Shown here in pieces: positions 31,901 through 47,695 of a DNA stretch of 64,000 nt. The notes below the pieces were generated by a model. The model was given only the letters and a program-made list of their open reading frames with translations. It was not told the DNA's origin and did not search any database. A program made the translations under genes and the position numbers. Position 1 is the stretch's first letter. Every line of letters starts with the position of its first letter. This DNA comes from Aphanomyces cochlioides (taxonomy: Eukaryota > Oomycota > Saprolegniomycetes > Saprolegniales > Verrucalvaceae): positions 2,356,001 through 2,420,000 of the forward strand of contig JAHQRK010000002.1 of the NCBI GenBank assembly GCA_019828595.1, in the 5' to 3' direction.

Positions 31901-32957
31901 TTTGTCCATTCATTCGTATCAGGCAGCGTGCGAGTGGCATAGAATGCCTCTTCTTGTGGCTGCACCAGAATGTTCTGATGCACCGCAATTTGTGGCGTCA
32001 CCTAGAAGAAATAGATAGCTTAGCCAAAATGGAGTGACAAGCGGCACCTGGCTCGAGTGGAATTGACCATTGACTTGGGAAGGAGCAGTACGATTGCGCT
32101 CCATTCCACCAGAAATGGCTTGACGGATCGGCAGAGTGTTCATATCACGCGCAGAGACCACATCTTGGACTGTAATGCCAATGCCGCTGCCGTGAACTTC
32201 GACAATGGCCGCGTCTGGCTTGGATGATTTCACTACGATCAAGTGAGCTTCGAGTAGTTTATCCGTGCGACTTACTTGAGAGACCGGCGAGTTGGGCCGC
32301 GACAAGTGCAGCACCAGGATAACTTCCTCCCTTTGGAATGTCAAGAGTTGCAGGAACGGGTCGTTGTTCGGGTGGTGCGAGTGGAACTGGCTGTGGTGTT
32401 ACGATAGGTTGCGAACTACCCACAAAGGACGAGCTCGACGATGGAGGTGCACCGAACAAGTCCTCGTCATCGTCAATAAGAGCAGGCGATGCTTGGACTG
32501 GAGCTGGGGTCGCATAGTAGGTGGAAGGAGCAGAAAATTGTTGAGGTGGAGCTGGTGTTGGATTGAAGCTCGAAGGAGCTGCAGCCGGCGCAGGAGAGGA
32601 GAATTCACGAGGTTTACCACAATCTCCGCAAAAGCGTTCGGTGGCGAGGGCGTAAGGCGTGCCGCAAGCAGAGCACTTGGCAGATGGGACAGGAGGAGCT
32701 GCTACAACTGGCTGAGGTGGAGGAATCGAAACAGCCGCCTGAGGTGGAGGAGCGTAGGTCGAAGCTGGTGGTGCAATGAGAGGTTCTGAAAACGACACAC
32801 TCTTGGTCACTACTGGCGCCGTATACGTCGATGGAGTTGGTACTTGAGGAACAGGAGCCACTACTGGCTCATCCATTTCTCGGGGAGCGCCGCATTCCGC
32901 GCAAAAACGCGACGTATCGTCTTCATATCGACTTCCGCATTCGCCGCAGAAGAGCAT
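28974..32957 (-). CDS. Calpain-like protein with zinc ribbons and LIM-like repeats, catalytic Cys lost
   Basis: The roughly 1,100-residue protein begins with two zinc ribbons (CGECG...CAECG and CSACG...CGDCG) separated and followed by Pro/Ala/Ser-rich sequence. A middle region precedes the calpain protease core. There the active-site motif, normally G-D-C-W, reads GRLADGYLFGALSML, with Gly for the catalytic Cys. The His (GLKAGHTYGVVKV) and Asn (LRNTWA) of the triad are kept. A C2-like calpain beta-sandwich follows (GTFISNRSCLLEVG...TYVVIPATYAPY). An intron (29648-29691 region, phase-correct) then links it to four LIM-like C-x2-C/H repeats, each with a GRFDGRFY-type segment and VHxEC, up to FRQR at 28974. 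I therefore predict a non-proteolytic scaffold or regulator, perhaps cytoskeletal. About twelve short introns join in phase. A GTGCACTTTTG motif lies 25 bp upstream. Confidence 0.85.
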
Positions 32958-34105
32958 GATTTGGATCGGTGATCGTTCAGTGTGCACTTTTGTCCGAGAG
33001 AAATGCCGTGGGTGGGGGTAGGGGTGGGTATATATATTTTTAAGGGGTACCCCTATTTTCCTTAAAGTGGAGAGTCGATGCGGCAAAAGAAAGCACGCAG
33101 CTCGGGTAAAGCGCGGTGGAAAAGGTAGACAGAGACTCCAAAGTTCGGTTAATCGAGAGCCATGCTTGATAATTGATCGACCGAGTGCTGTCTTTTGACT
33201 TCTAGAGGGTCAACTTTTTGTGGGACCCCCTGGTGGTCCTGTAGATTTTGTAATGCCAATCACGTTTCAAAATTTCGTTGCAACACAACCGTGTGACACA
33301 GCCACCGTGGTCACTTTGGAATTCGTTGCGTGGCGGCTTGTAGCTTGCTCAGTAGTGAGACTTTGGCTCTTTTGCATGGACACAGATAGACGCCTTTGAA
33401 GACTCTGATGAAAGCATTGAAAAAGTGGTGGGCTCGTTGGTTCTTTTGCTGGTTTTGGAGGTTTGAACGGCATATGGCGCCGTACCACCACAGCATCCTT
33501 TCGAGTTTAATCTCAATGGAATCACGCCGAGTCCTTTGGGGAAGGCTATCGTAGTTTGAGATAACTCTTCAATGGCGGCTTGGTTATACATCCAAGTAGG
33601 TCACACTCAGCTCAGCGCGGCCAATCCAGCAATCTTGATTGGAATGACAGTTCAAACGGTGGACGATGAGTCCGTGATTGGAGGTCAGGACGCTTTGAGC
33701 ACCAATAGACGAGCCTGGGCAGTGCTGGCTTCAAGATGTGCTTCCTCAACAGACGTTTCAAGCTTGGCGCTGGGAGCACAACATGTAGCTGTCGTGCGTC
33801 GACCGCAGCACTTTGACCGCCAGAAGAATGTGCTGGGTTGCACCCATTCATAAACATGTAAGGTACATAAATAGAAATTTTATTCAGCTTTATACTGTAA
33901 ATTTGTATGCAATATTCATGTTTATATTTTAAATTAAATATAATTTCAAATTTGAATATAAAATTTAAATTTAGTTGCTTAAAAGTCGGAAAACAAGATG
34001 TGTTTGCGCCATGTCCGCATATTGAAATACTTATCCGGATGTAAAGCCAGCTTTTGATTGGACGGTGGATTTGCTTCCACGGATACCCAAAATTCATTCT
34101 CCAAG
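32958..34105. other. Divergent intergenic region
   Basis: Lies between the calpain gene (-) and AROM (+). It holds GTGCACTTTTG at 32982-32992, a TATATATAT run near 33030, and an AT-rich block at 33860-33980. Short frames at 33349-33591 (-) and 33572-33853 (+) overlap head-to-head and have no recognised domain. Confidence 0.5.
32982..32992. promoter_or_regulatory. GTGCACTTTTG upstream of the calpain gene
   Basis: Half-site of the recurrent motif, 25 bp upstream of the minus-strand ATG at 32957. Putative core promoter element. Confidence 0.35.
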
Positions 34106-39696
<5,591 letters not shown>

Positions 39697-39717
39697 TAAG
39701 TTTTGAGTTTTGTGTTG

Positions 39718-40293
39718 TTACGATGGATGACCTAAATTAAGTTGGCAGCGGCGCTTGGCGCTGCGCGGAGATGTGTGCATGGTATCTTCTTTGCATCGAT
39801 CTTCGTCGAGGATTTCAAGGATGCGCTTCACGCGGACACACGACTTGTCGTTGACATTCTGTCTGGACACCAAGAAATCGTCGCTGTCGTAGCCGCGTTC
39901 GCTGTCGACGGACGACGCATCCCAGTATTCTTCGCTCATACACCTTGTGCGTGGCGGTGGTTGCACGTCAACGAATAGATCTTCCTTCTTTCGCAGGACG
40001 CGTTCTCGGAGACTTAGCGGCGGGACAACATCTCCACTGACAAGTTCGCCTTGTCTTCTTGGACTGATTGTGGATGCTTTGTCGGTTGTTGGGTTGTTGG
40101 GTGTTCGCGGTTTGAGACCAAGCGCCGTTTTCTTGCGCATGAGTGCGGACGGACTCGTATAAACTGGCAACGGCCGCGCAATCGGCAATAGACTCATATT
40201 CATCTGGACAAAACTCCACGGTTGTTTCGACATGCATGTATCCAAGTCCGTCGTCGAGACGACCGGTCGAGTCGCTTCCGACTTGTCTGCCAT
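39718..40293 (-). CDS. Hypothetical protein, Ser/Asp/Arg-rich
   Basis: An uninterrupted frame of 191 codons begins MADKSEATRPVVSTTDLD and ends RRCQLNLGHPS. I recognise no domain. It is hydrophilic, with an SPRRQGEL segment, a basic run (RVLRKKEDLF), an acidic Ser-rich stretch (SSVDSERGYDSDDF) and a predicted short helix (VRVKRILEILDEDR). The composition suggests a disordered, possibly phosphorylated regulatory protein. Support is the open frame with an ATG, absence of competing frames with better content, and tail-to-tail packing with AROM. No intron is needed. Confidence 0.6.
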   Translation of the reverse strand: MADKSEATRPVVSTTDLDTCMSKQPWSFVQMNMSLLPIARPLPVYTSPSALMRKKTALGLKPRTPNNPTTDKASTISPRRQGELVSGDVVPPLSLRERVLRKKEDLFVDVQPPPRTRCMSEEYWDASSVDSERGYDSDDFLVSRQNVNDKSCVRVKRILEILDEDRCKEDTMHTSPRSAKRRCQLNLGHPS

Positions 40294-42080
40294 GAGCGAG
40301 GATGTTCGAAGATCCGTCGAGAGGAAGGGTCCTCTCTCGACTGCTGATCCTCTGGGATGGAACGTATAATTAGCCCAACGGACAGCCCAAGATGGATCGT
40401 TTTTTAATTATTGCGCGAATCAAACCATGGAATTTCGGATCGCACTGGATCGATTGGCCTGACATGCGAGGTTTCGATTTTCTCCAACGGCCTCCTGCGT
40501 CCATGGAAGGATGAGTCGTCGTTCGAATGGAAGCAGACTAGCAGCTCCTTTCCTCTGTGTGCTTCCAACGGAGAATACGATCTGACCTTCTTTCATCTCT
40601 CTCTCTCTTCTGCAGCTTTGGATCTCTCATTGACGACACAACGGTTGACAGGGATAGTCGCTGAACGGTGCTTCCCTCTGTCCAGGACACGAAGACGAAT
40701 CCTCTGCATCATGGACGATTGTGGTATGCATTGCGAGGTGATCCCATGCATGTGTGATGTGGTAACAGGAACGTTTGGGAGAATATAGGTGAGATGTGTT
40801 GATCTCGTCCATGAATGGACTCGATTCGCCATGGCGATACTTATCACACATAAGAGTTGCATGACGAGAAGCGATCAAGCGTTCTCCTCTTCCATCGTCG
40901 TTGCTTCTAGATATCGGACGGAATGAACATGCTGCGCTTGGTATTGAAGTGCTTGTTCGACTTCGAGATGGCTTTCGAAATCTTCACCGTGGGCAGAGAC
41001 CAAAGTGAAAGCTCCATGAAAGTAGACCATGATATCCTTGACGCTTATGCCTCCAGATCCCGACCGATTTTCGAGTGGGCTTGCGATCTACAGACCTCGG
41101 CAATCCGTCCGATCGGGGCTTGGATTTGACAATTTTCATATATTCATAAATAATTTCTTAATTAATCCTTTTTATTGTTTATTATTAATTCAGTTATTAT
41201 TTAGGGATTTTTGGACTTTCTAACCCTAAAGCCTTATCAAGACAAAAAGTGCGGGAAGTTGTACAGGTCGTGAAGTGGCCACGCCCGCTCTACGCTGTCC
41301 AGGGGCGATGGAACTCGCGTTTCCCTGCAAACGGCACGCAGCCTAGGGCCAAAATTGTGGAAGAGAGAGTGTACTTGTCGAATCTCGAAGTTTTCAGCAA
41401 AAAAGACGATATGAACAGCATGATTTCGATTATGAAGCAACTCGACGATGAAGGAGGAGATATCTATATCAACGACTTGCAAGGTTATCTCGGTACTTTT
41501 GAGAATCTTGGTTTCGAGAGCTTCAACAGTGGCGAATCGAATGGTATGAGCATGAAGTTTGCCAGGCGCACAACCATGTCGAGCCCAGAGACGATTACTT
41601 CTCTTTTGCATGAGAATTAAGTTTGCACAGAGCGTGGCTTGATCGTCTACATCTGGATCCGTCTTGAAGATGCTAAGCAGGGCGTCGTGGAAGTGGAAAG
41701 AGTGAGTCATTTCAATTCGAAGGGCACTAAAACACTTGCTTCTCGCTCAATGAAACAAGCTCTTGCTGATTTGGGCTGTATGTCGTCAGTATTCCACACA
41801 AAGAATGAACACGATGCCCCAGCGACTGAAAATGAATTACCTTGAGGCCAAGTTGGATCAAATCATCCTTTGACAACACAAGCAAAAGAAGAGCTTTGAA
41901 AATCCAGTTTACTTGCTCCGCTCACCATGCTGTCTTACGACGAGTGTCCAAGAAAATTGAGGCTATTCCAAGAGCAACATACAATGTACCCCAAGACAAA
42001 TTTCTCTTGGGAATTTTGTGAAACTGCATTGATGTGGTCTAAAAATACCATTCGTGTCAATCGCAATTATCTCCTCTACG
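40294..42080. other. Long stretch without a confident gene
   Basis: Plus-strand frames at 40411-40788, 41249-41620 and 41639-41845, and a minus-strand frame at 41237-41710, overlap and carry no recognised domain. I could not build a consistent exon chain. The stretch at 41120-41225 is AT-rich. The 3' part is the promoter region of the coiled-coil gene starting at 42081. Confidence 0.4.
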
Positions 42081-43798
42081 ATGCTGAACCTCACGGCGCA
42101 GCAAAAAGCCTTAGTGGCAAATGCACGCGCTCGAAAGGAAGGCAAAGCCCTCGCTGTCAAGTTAAAAGAGCAAGCAGAAGCAGACCGCCGACAGCACTTG
42201 ACGGAGAAGCGGGCTAAAGCGCTGCAAAACCAAAAACACGTCGACAACAAGCTGGCTGTGCATTACATCAAGAAGGAATTGGCGAAGTATGCGTTCGGCG
42301 ATGATTATAAGAAGAAACGTCATCGCGGAGGCAAGGCGTCCACTGTTCCTCTCATACCAACGCGTCCGCCAGAAGCTCCGAAGAGCGAAAGGTATTCTTT
42401 TAACCATTGAGACTAATTTCAACGAAAATTTGCAGGATTGAGCAAGCTCTAGATGATGAGATACGACGTCCACCGCGCTACCGAGCTCCAAATGCATGGG
42501 CCAAGGCAAGTCGAGAGAAATGGCATGACGTTTGAATTTCCCTCGAATAGTTGTACGAGCTTGAAGAGCAAGAAGTCAAGTTGGAAAAAGAACACAAACT
42601 CAGGGCTTCAATGGACAACAAACAACAAGCTCGATTGTATTTGAAGCAGCAAGAAGAGGAGAAACAACGCCAGCGACAGCTCGAAATAGAGCGCGACATG
42701 AAATACTTTGAGCGACAGCAGCGAGATTTAGATCGTCACAAGGTTTGTCCGCCATAACGAGCTCACACCTAGAATTTTTGTCCTCCAGGAAGAAATCAAA
42801 CAGAAACAAATCGCCAAAGAAGAAAAACAGCGTCAAATGAACGCGGAGTTTAATCGTATGGTGGAGGAAACACGCGAGAAACGAGAGCGTCAAAGGCGGT
42901 TGAAAATGCATGCGGAATTGCAAGAAGTCGAACGAGCCAAGGTGAAAATATCTGAAAACCCAAAGACTGATATCGGCTTAGGCTGCTCTTGACGATGAGA
43001 GACATCGTCTCGAAGAAGAAAAGAGAATCAAAGCCAAGCAAGTGGAGCAAGTCAAGATTGAAAACCAAAAAATTCAAGATTGTACGATATCTTTCCTCTT
43101 GCTGTACCGATGAAATTACTGTCTGTAGCCAAACGTCAAGCAAAATTGGCCGAGTATGAGTACGACAAGAAACTCAGCAAAGTAAACAAGCTAGAGCGAC
43201 GCCTTCGAGCTGTCATTTTCCTCGTAGGAGTACCAAGAACGTCTCGCAGCGCAAGAACGCGCTCGTCAAGAAGAGCTCCAGAAAACTTATGAACGGCAGG
43301 AGAAGCGGGTGAACATGGCGCTCCTAAATGTTGTCTCCCCCGAGGAAAAAGCAAGGCAGGATGAAGCTCGTGCCGCCGTCATTCAATTCGCCCAGCGAGC
43401 TAAAGAAGAAGCCATGCTCGAAGAACGGCAACGAAAGCAGCGCGAGCAAAATATGCTTCAGGGAGCTGAGTTACGAAAACAACAAGAAGAGCGACGACGA
43501 CGACAAATTCAGGAGAGAGAGCATGCGGCTCAAATAGACGCACTTGTTGCACAAGATGCTCTGGCTGCTGAAATGGCTGCTAGAGCCAAGCAAGCCAAGA
43601 AAGATGCGATCGATCGCGAATATCGAGCGGTGAGTCCATCAATCTCTATCATTCAAATTCATTCTGGGGACATAGAAATTAGCGCAGCAAATGCTTGCCG
43701 AGCAAAACCACAAAGCGAGAGATGATAAATGGGCCATGAGTCAACTCGAAATGAAACTCAATGCAACAACGCTGCGAAAAGCTGGCGTAAATGTTTAA
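42081..43798 (+). CDS. Coiled-coil protein of the trichoplein/MNS1 (TPH) type
   Basis: The product (about 450 residues) is almost wholly Lys/Glu/Gln/Arg-rich helix: KALAVKLKEQAEADRRQ, KQQEEEKQRQRQLEIERD, RHRLEEEKRIKAKQVEQ, and LQGAELRKQQEERRRRQI near the end, closing LRKAGVNV. This is the long-charged-helix pattern of TPH-domain proteins that bind axonemal microtubules or basal-body filaments, expected in an organism with flagellated zoospores. Seven or so introns of 40-50 nt (for example GTATTC...TTGCAG near 42393-42436) keep the coil in frame. ATG 42081 (MLNLTAQQKALVANARARK) is the first in frame at the start of the helix. The next gene, also with IQ/coiled-coil character, starts 88 bp downstream on the same strand. 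The family call rests on composition and pattern rather than a unique motif. Confidence 0.8.
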
Positions 43799-43886
43799 CA
43801 AGTCGTTTCATTGTCGTCGTTACTGGATGTATTGCAGTTACAGTGAGACTATCGTAGATTTGTCTTGACATCGCAGGCTCAATAGC

Positions 43887-46380
43887 ATGGTTCAGGTAGA
43901 AAAGATCAACAAGTGCATCTAAAGCTAATAATTGCATGTAGAGCCAAGAGGAACGGAGATTGAAGCGATCGACATTTACAGTGCGAGATGGTTATCACTT
44001 GGAAGATGTCAATTTGACCAAGAACCAAGAAATCGACAAGCAATTCTTCCCCGAGTTGATTCCCCACGCAGATCCACCACCGCAAATCGATGTCCCATCA
44101 CTACTAAAAGATATTGCAACCCCCCGCAGCACCAGAACACCACGCAGCCCAACATCCTTACTTGATTGTCCTCAAACTTTGGTACCAGACACTCCCCTCG
44201 ACAGACAAACGTCGCTAAAACTCTCATCGCCGACTACTAGCTGGCTTATCTACCGCGACGAACATGTATATCCACCAAGATCTTGCTCGTTGATGACATT
44301 TGAACGTAGGAATCGTCGGCCAATTCACAGGCATTGAGTCATCTCCTCCCACTACTTTTGACGCCAAAGTCACCACCAACGTCTGGACCATTGTCAGCGC
44401 GATATGCCCAACCACACCGACAAATACGCTCTCGCCCTGTAAAACCGCTGTCCAAGACTTCGTTGCTGCCCCGATTACCAATTCCAAGTCCCAGAATCAG
44501 GTTCTGCTTTTTATTGTAGGTTCATCTGCTTATATGTACCGCCAGGCTTCAAACAAATCCACCAACAGAGCGGCGAAAGCAGTACAACACGGCGAATAGC
44601 TTGCAGCGGCAGAAAACAATTTTACCAGTCGCTGATCCACACTCTTTATCACTTGGCGCGCGCATCCTTCGGTTCCAAATTGCACCGCATGAATTGGACG
44701 CAATTGTCAAGACACACAACGCTAAAAAACAGCAGCGTATTGCATCCCATGGCGTGAATCTTGTGGCTCGCAATCGACGCTTCGTTGCGAAGAACGCATC
44801 ACCGAACCAAGATGTCCGCTAGAACGTGTACTTGAGTGCTGAAACTTGTCCTTAGGATTGGTTTGAGCAAGAGCGAAGACGACAAGAGGAAGCAAAGCTT
44901 CGATGTGACCAGCGGCGTGAAGAAATGGCCAAGACAATCGCAGCGAGTGTCGATCGATGGGCAGCACGGCGAAAAGAAGAGGAACTCCACCGCGAGCGGC
45001 ATTTACTAGCTCGCAAGATGCTCTGCTACGTCATCGTTGGTAAAATCGCCCACAAGTTCCATGCACTCTATCGGGTTTCCACTCTTGGTCGTCAACTTTC
45101 TCGCTAAGCGGCGCGGATTGTAGGCGTCTGAGGGGCGCATCCTCATGGGCCAACAGCATCGAGCAACGCGGCGGATTCAATATTTCTGGCGGCGAAAATC
45201 CCAAGCGAGATGCTTGAGTCACGTCACGCATGCCTTGTTGGTCATCCAGAAGAGCATGGTCAAGTGGTATCACCGCTGCCGGCATCGCAAACTCTGTCAG
45301 GCTGTCCAAATCATCGTCACGTCGGTCGAAGAGTTCCAGGAAGCGAAATTCCGTCGGGTATGACCCTCTCTTCCTCCAATCTTCGACTCGAAACCATGGC
45401 TGTGTAGTGTATTCTCAAATATCGGCACTGCATTTACAAATTCCAGAGCATGTTTCGAGGCTGGTCGTCCATCACAGAAGCTCGTATCAAGCTCCTCTTG
45501 CTCTACTGGGCCAAAGTTGAAAAATCCATGGCCGAGAAAAGTTTGACTCATCATCTCTGCTTTCGGCAATGTTAATTCTTCGTTTAGCTGCTGCGGTCAT
45601 CACAAATGACTTGATGCAAAGCGCCATTCCAGTCCGTCCATACACTTCAAGTCATTTTTTACATTATCCTTGTAGGAATTAGCAAGTTTGACGCCGACAT
45701 CAAGACCGCTTTCGAATCGCCGCGCGAGTATTCGTCTCCCGACGCCAAATGGAGCGCGTACGAGGCGAAGTGGGTAGATTCACGCAAGTCTAACTATGCT
45801 TGTAGTTCCCATCGGCGGCCGGGCTGGCTTTGGAAGCCCGACAGAATTCCTCGAGCACATGAATATGATCCGACGTGGCACAGCCGACCCGTCGTCGCGA
45901 AATAGAGCTCGAGCGACAACATCGCGCATTCCCATCACGTCTGAATGAAACTTTCAGCTGAATGACTGACAAACGAGCTGATTTAGTCTCAAAGTGAGTC
46001 TTTTGAAAGCGTTGCTGCGTCAGAAACGTGCCGAGTTTCTCGATGCCAGGCTTAAACTTCAGTAAGTTGATTGCAAATTGTCTAGGGATGAAACCATCGT
46101 GCAGGGAAAAATGGCAAACGCAGCTTGAAAAGCGCCGCGAACGTGGTGTGACCATGGATGCTTTAACAATCGTGGCGCTGGACAGCCTTCGCTTTGAGAA
46201 ATCGCAATTCCTCATGCTGCAGTCGATCAAAGAAGATGAAATGATAGGTAAAAGCTCTATTACAAGCACTCGACTTCTCATTGCTCTACAGCTCTCGTCA
46301 AAGAAGCAGAAGCTAAAGTCAAAGCCGCCGAAAAGCACGGCCTTGACGACGCCTCGACAACAAACCAGCAAGGAATTTAA
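43887..46380 (+). CDS. IQ-motif coiled-coil protein
   Basis: The gene opens with a three-codon exon (ATG GTT CAG, 43887-43895) followed by a 46-nt intron. The second exon reads SQEERRLKRSTFTVRDGYHL. A Pro/Ser-rich region (PRLPIPSPRIR) leads to ARILRFQIAPHELDAIVK and then a basic coil (WFEQERRRQEEAKLRC). Several IQ-like motifs follow (ATRRIQYFWRRKSQAR, LVIQKSMVKWYHRCRHRK, CIYKFQSMFRGW), which should bind calmodulin. The C-terminus is again coiled coil (LVKEAEAKVKAAEKHG). About ten introns of 40-51 nt join in phase. The TAA at 46378-46380 overlaps the stop of the convergent sirtuin gene (TTAA 46377-46380). A role in flagellum or cytoskeleton is likely by analogy with other IQ/coiled-coil proteins, and by its place next to the TPH gene. 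Confidence 0.75.
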
Positions 46381-47321
46381 GGTCCTGCGAGCAGCGCTTG
46401 GCTTTTATCGCACAAGTAAAGGCTCAGCTGTCGAAGTTCATCGAGCCAGCCTAGCTCAGTTGCAAGATGCAAGAAACCGGCGTCGCATTCCTCCTGGAGA
46501 AAGGCATCCTGATGGGAGTTCTCGCTGTAATCGATGCCGAGTTCTTCCCCGACAGGCTCAAGATTCACCACGAGCCGCGGCACATTCGATCGGACTTCAG
46601 CCACGAGACCTGCAGCAGGGTAGACAGTGAGCGAAGTCCCAGCGACAATGAGAAGATCGCAAGCTGGAAGATCCGACTTGATGGCAAATTCTTTGGGAAG
46701 ACCGCGGCCGTACAAGACCGTCGCCGGCTTGACACTCGCGCGGCCACAAGTATGGCATGGAATCGCTGAGCTCGCCGCTGGACCGTCCTGCGGGTCGTAA
46801 ATGTTTTTAATCTTGGTTCGTACGGCGTCGCAGAACGATTCCAATGTGTAGCCGCCATCGTTCTGGCAGTATTCGCACATAACTTTGTGCAATGTACCAT
46901 GGACGTCAATGATCCGATCGCGCGGAATGGTCAGCTGATGGACGAGGCCGTCAATGTTTTGGCTGTAGACGCGCTGGAGAAGTCCTTTGTCGTTGAGGAG
47001 CTGCAAGAAAGCATGGGCAATCGTTGGTTTCCAAGACTGGTTGGCCGTGCCGAGGATAAACGGTCGACGCACTTCCAAGTAGAGGAACGGATTATGCTGG
47101 AAGAGATCCCACGAGACGACACCCATCGGGTCAAAGCGGAGTCGCGCCTTCTCCTCCGCCGTGGCGGTCAACAGGTCCGGTCGTAGCGTGTCGTACATGC
47201 CACCAGGCGATCGAAAGTCAGGAATTCCGCTCGACGTCGACACGCCAGCGCCAATGAGCACGACCACGCGCTGGATATTGCCATGGCGGAGGCTCTCGAC
47301 GATGCTAGCGAGCTTGGCCAT
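46377..47321 (-). CDS. Sirtuin (SIR2-family NAD+-dependent deacylase), copy 1
   Basis: This intronless frame of 314 residues begins MAKLASIVESLRHGNI. It has the NAD-binding GAGVSTSSGIPDFRSPGGMY, YSQNIDGLV with the catalytic-region Asn-Ile-Asp, and the catalytic His in IDVHGTLHKVMC. The zinc site is C-x2-C (CEYC) and, after an unusually long loop, C-x2-C (CHTC). VAGTSLTVYPAAGLV and LVVNLEP close the Rossmann part. The segment usually reading KPxIVFFGE is here KPATVLYGRGLP, without the acidic residue. It should remove acetyl or other acyl groups from lysines, in cytosol or nucleus (SIRT2-like layout). Frames upstream of ATG 47321 are open to 47375 but unsupported. Copy 2 lies directly upstream on the same strand. 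Confidence 0.92.
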   Translation of the reverse strand: MAKLASIVESLRHGNIQRVVVLIGAGVSTSSGIPDFRSPGGMYDTLRPDLLTATAEEKARLRFDPMGVVSWDLFQHNPFLYLEVRRPFILGTANQSWKPTIAHAFLQLLNDKGLLQRVYSQNIDGLVHQLTIPRDRIIDVHGTLHKVMCEYCQNDGGYTLESFCDAVRTKIKNIYDPQDGPAASSAIPCHTCGRASVKPATVLYGRGLPKEFAIKSDLPACDLLIVAGTSLTVYPAAGLVAEVRSNVPRLVVNLEPVGEELGIDYSENSHQDAFLQEECDAGFLHLATELGWLDELRQLSLYLCDKSQALLAGP

Positions 47322-47695
47322 CTTGAAAAGTGACTTTGCCATCACGAAGACGACTTTGCCTTTCAATATGTACACAGACCTTCACTCGACAAACACCGCA
47401 ATGGACGAACCCACCACCAGAGTCGTGGAGAGCGCCACTGTATTCGCTCTTCGCCATGGCTCTGCAGCTCGTTGAGGCAGTGGAGGAAGGAAGCTCTTGC
47501 CGCTTTGCTCGGGATTACAATCACTGTGGGGGGGGGCGAACTGCACCGAATGAAGAAGTCGCTGGGTCGTGCGCTGTCGTGCGCTGTCAGAAGAGGAGCT
47601 CAGCGTTGAGATAAGCCATAGCCCTCGCTTGTGGCGTGAATGAGAGAGAGATGAGCGACGCAAGAGATTTCATGGAGCAAGATAGAATGGACTAT
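47322..47695. other. Intergenic stretch between the two sirtuins
   Basis: About 370 bp; contains a G run (47529-47537) and the promoter of copy 1 on the minus strand (a TTTGCC/CAAAGTC region near 47335-47365). No gene seen. Confidence 0.5.

Noticed and set aside
41237..41845. Frames of 120-157 codons on both strands between AROM and the TPH gene
   Set aside because: Neither strand shows a known domain or clear splice signals linking to a longer product, so I left the stretch unassigned.
45790..46371. Minus-strand frame of 193 codons across the IQ gene's 3' end
   Set aside because: Shadow of the Lys/Glu-rich coiled coil on the plus strand, which has in-phase introns and a matching stop.
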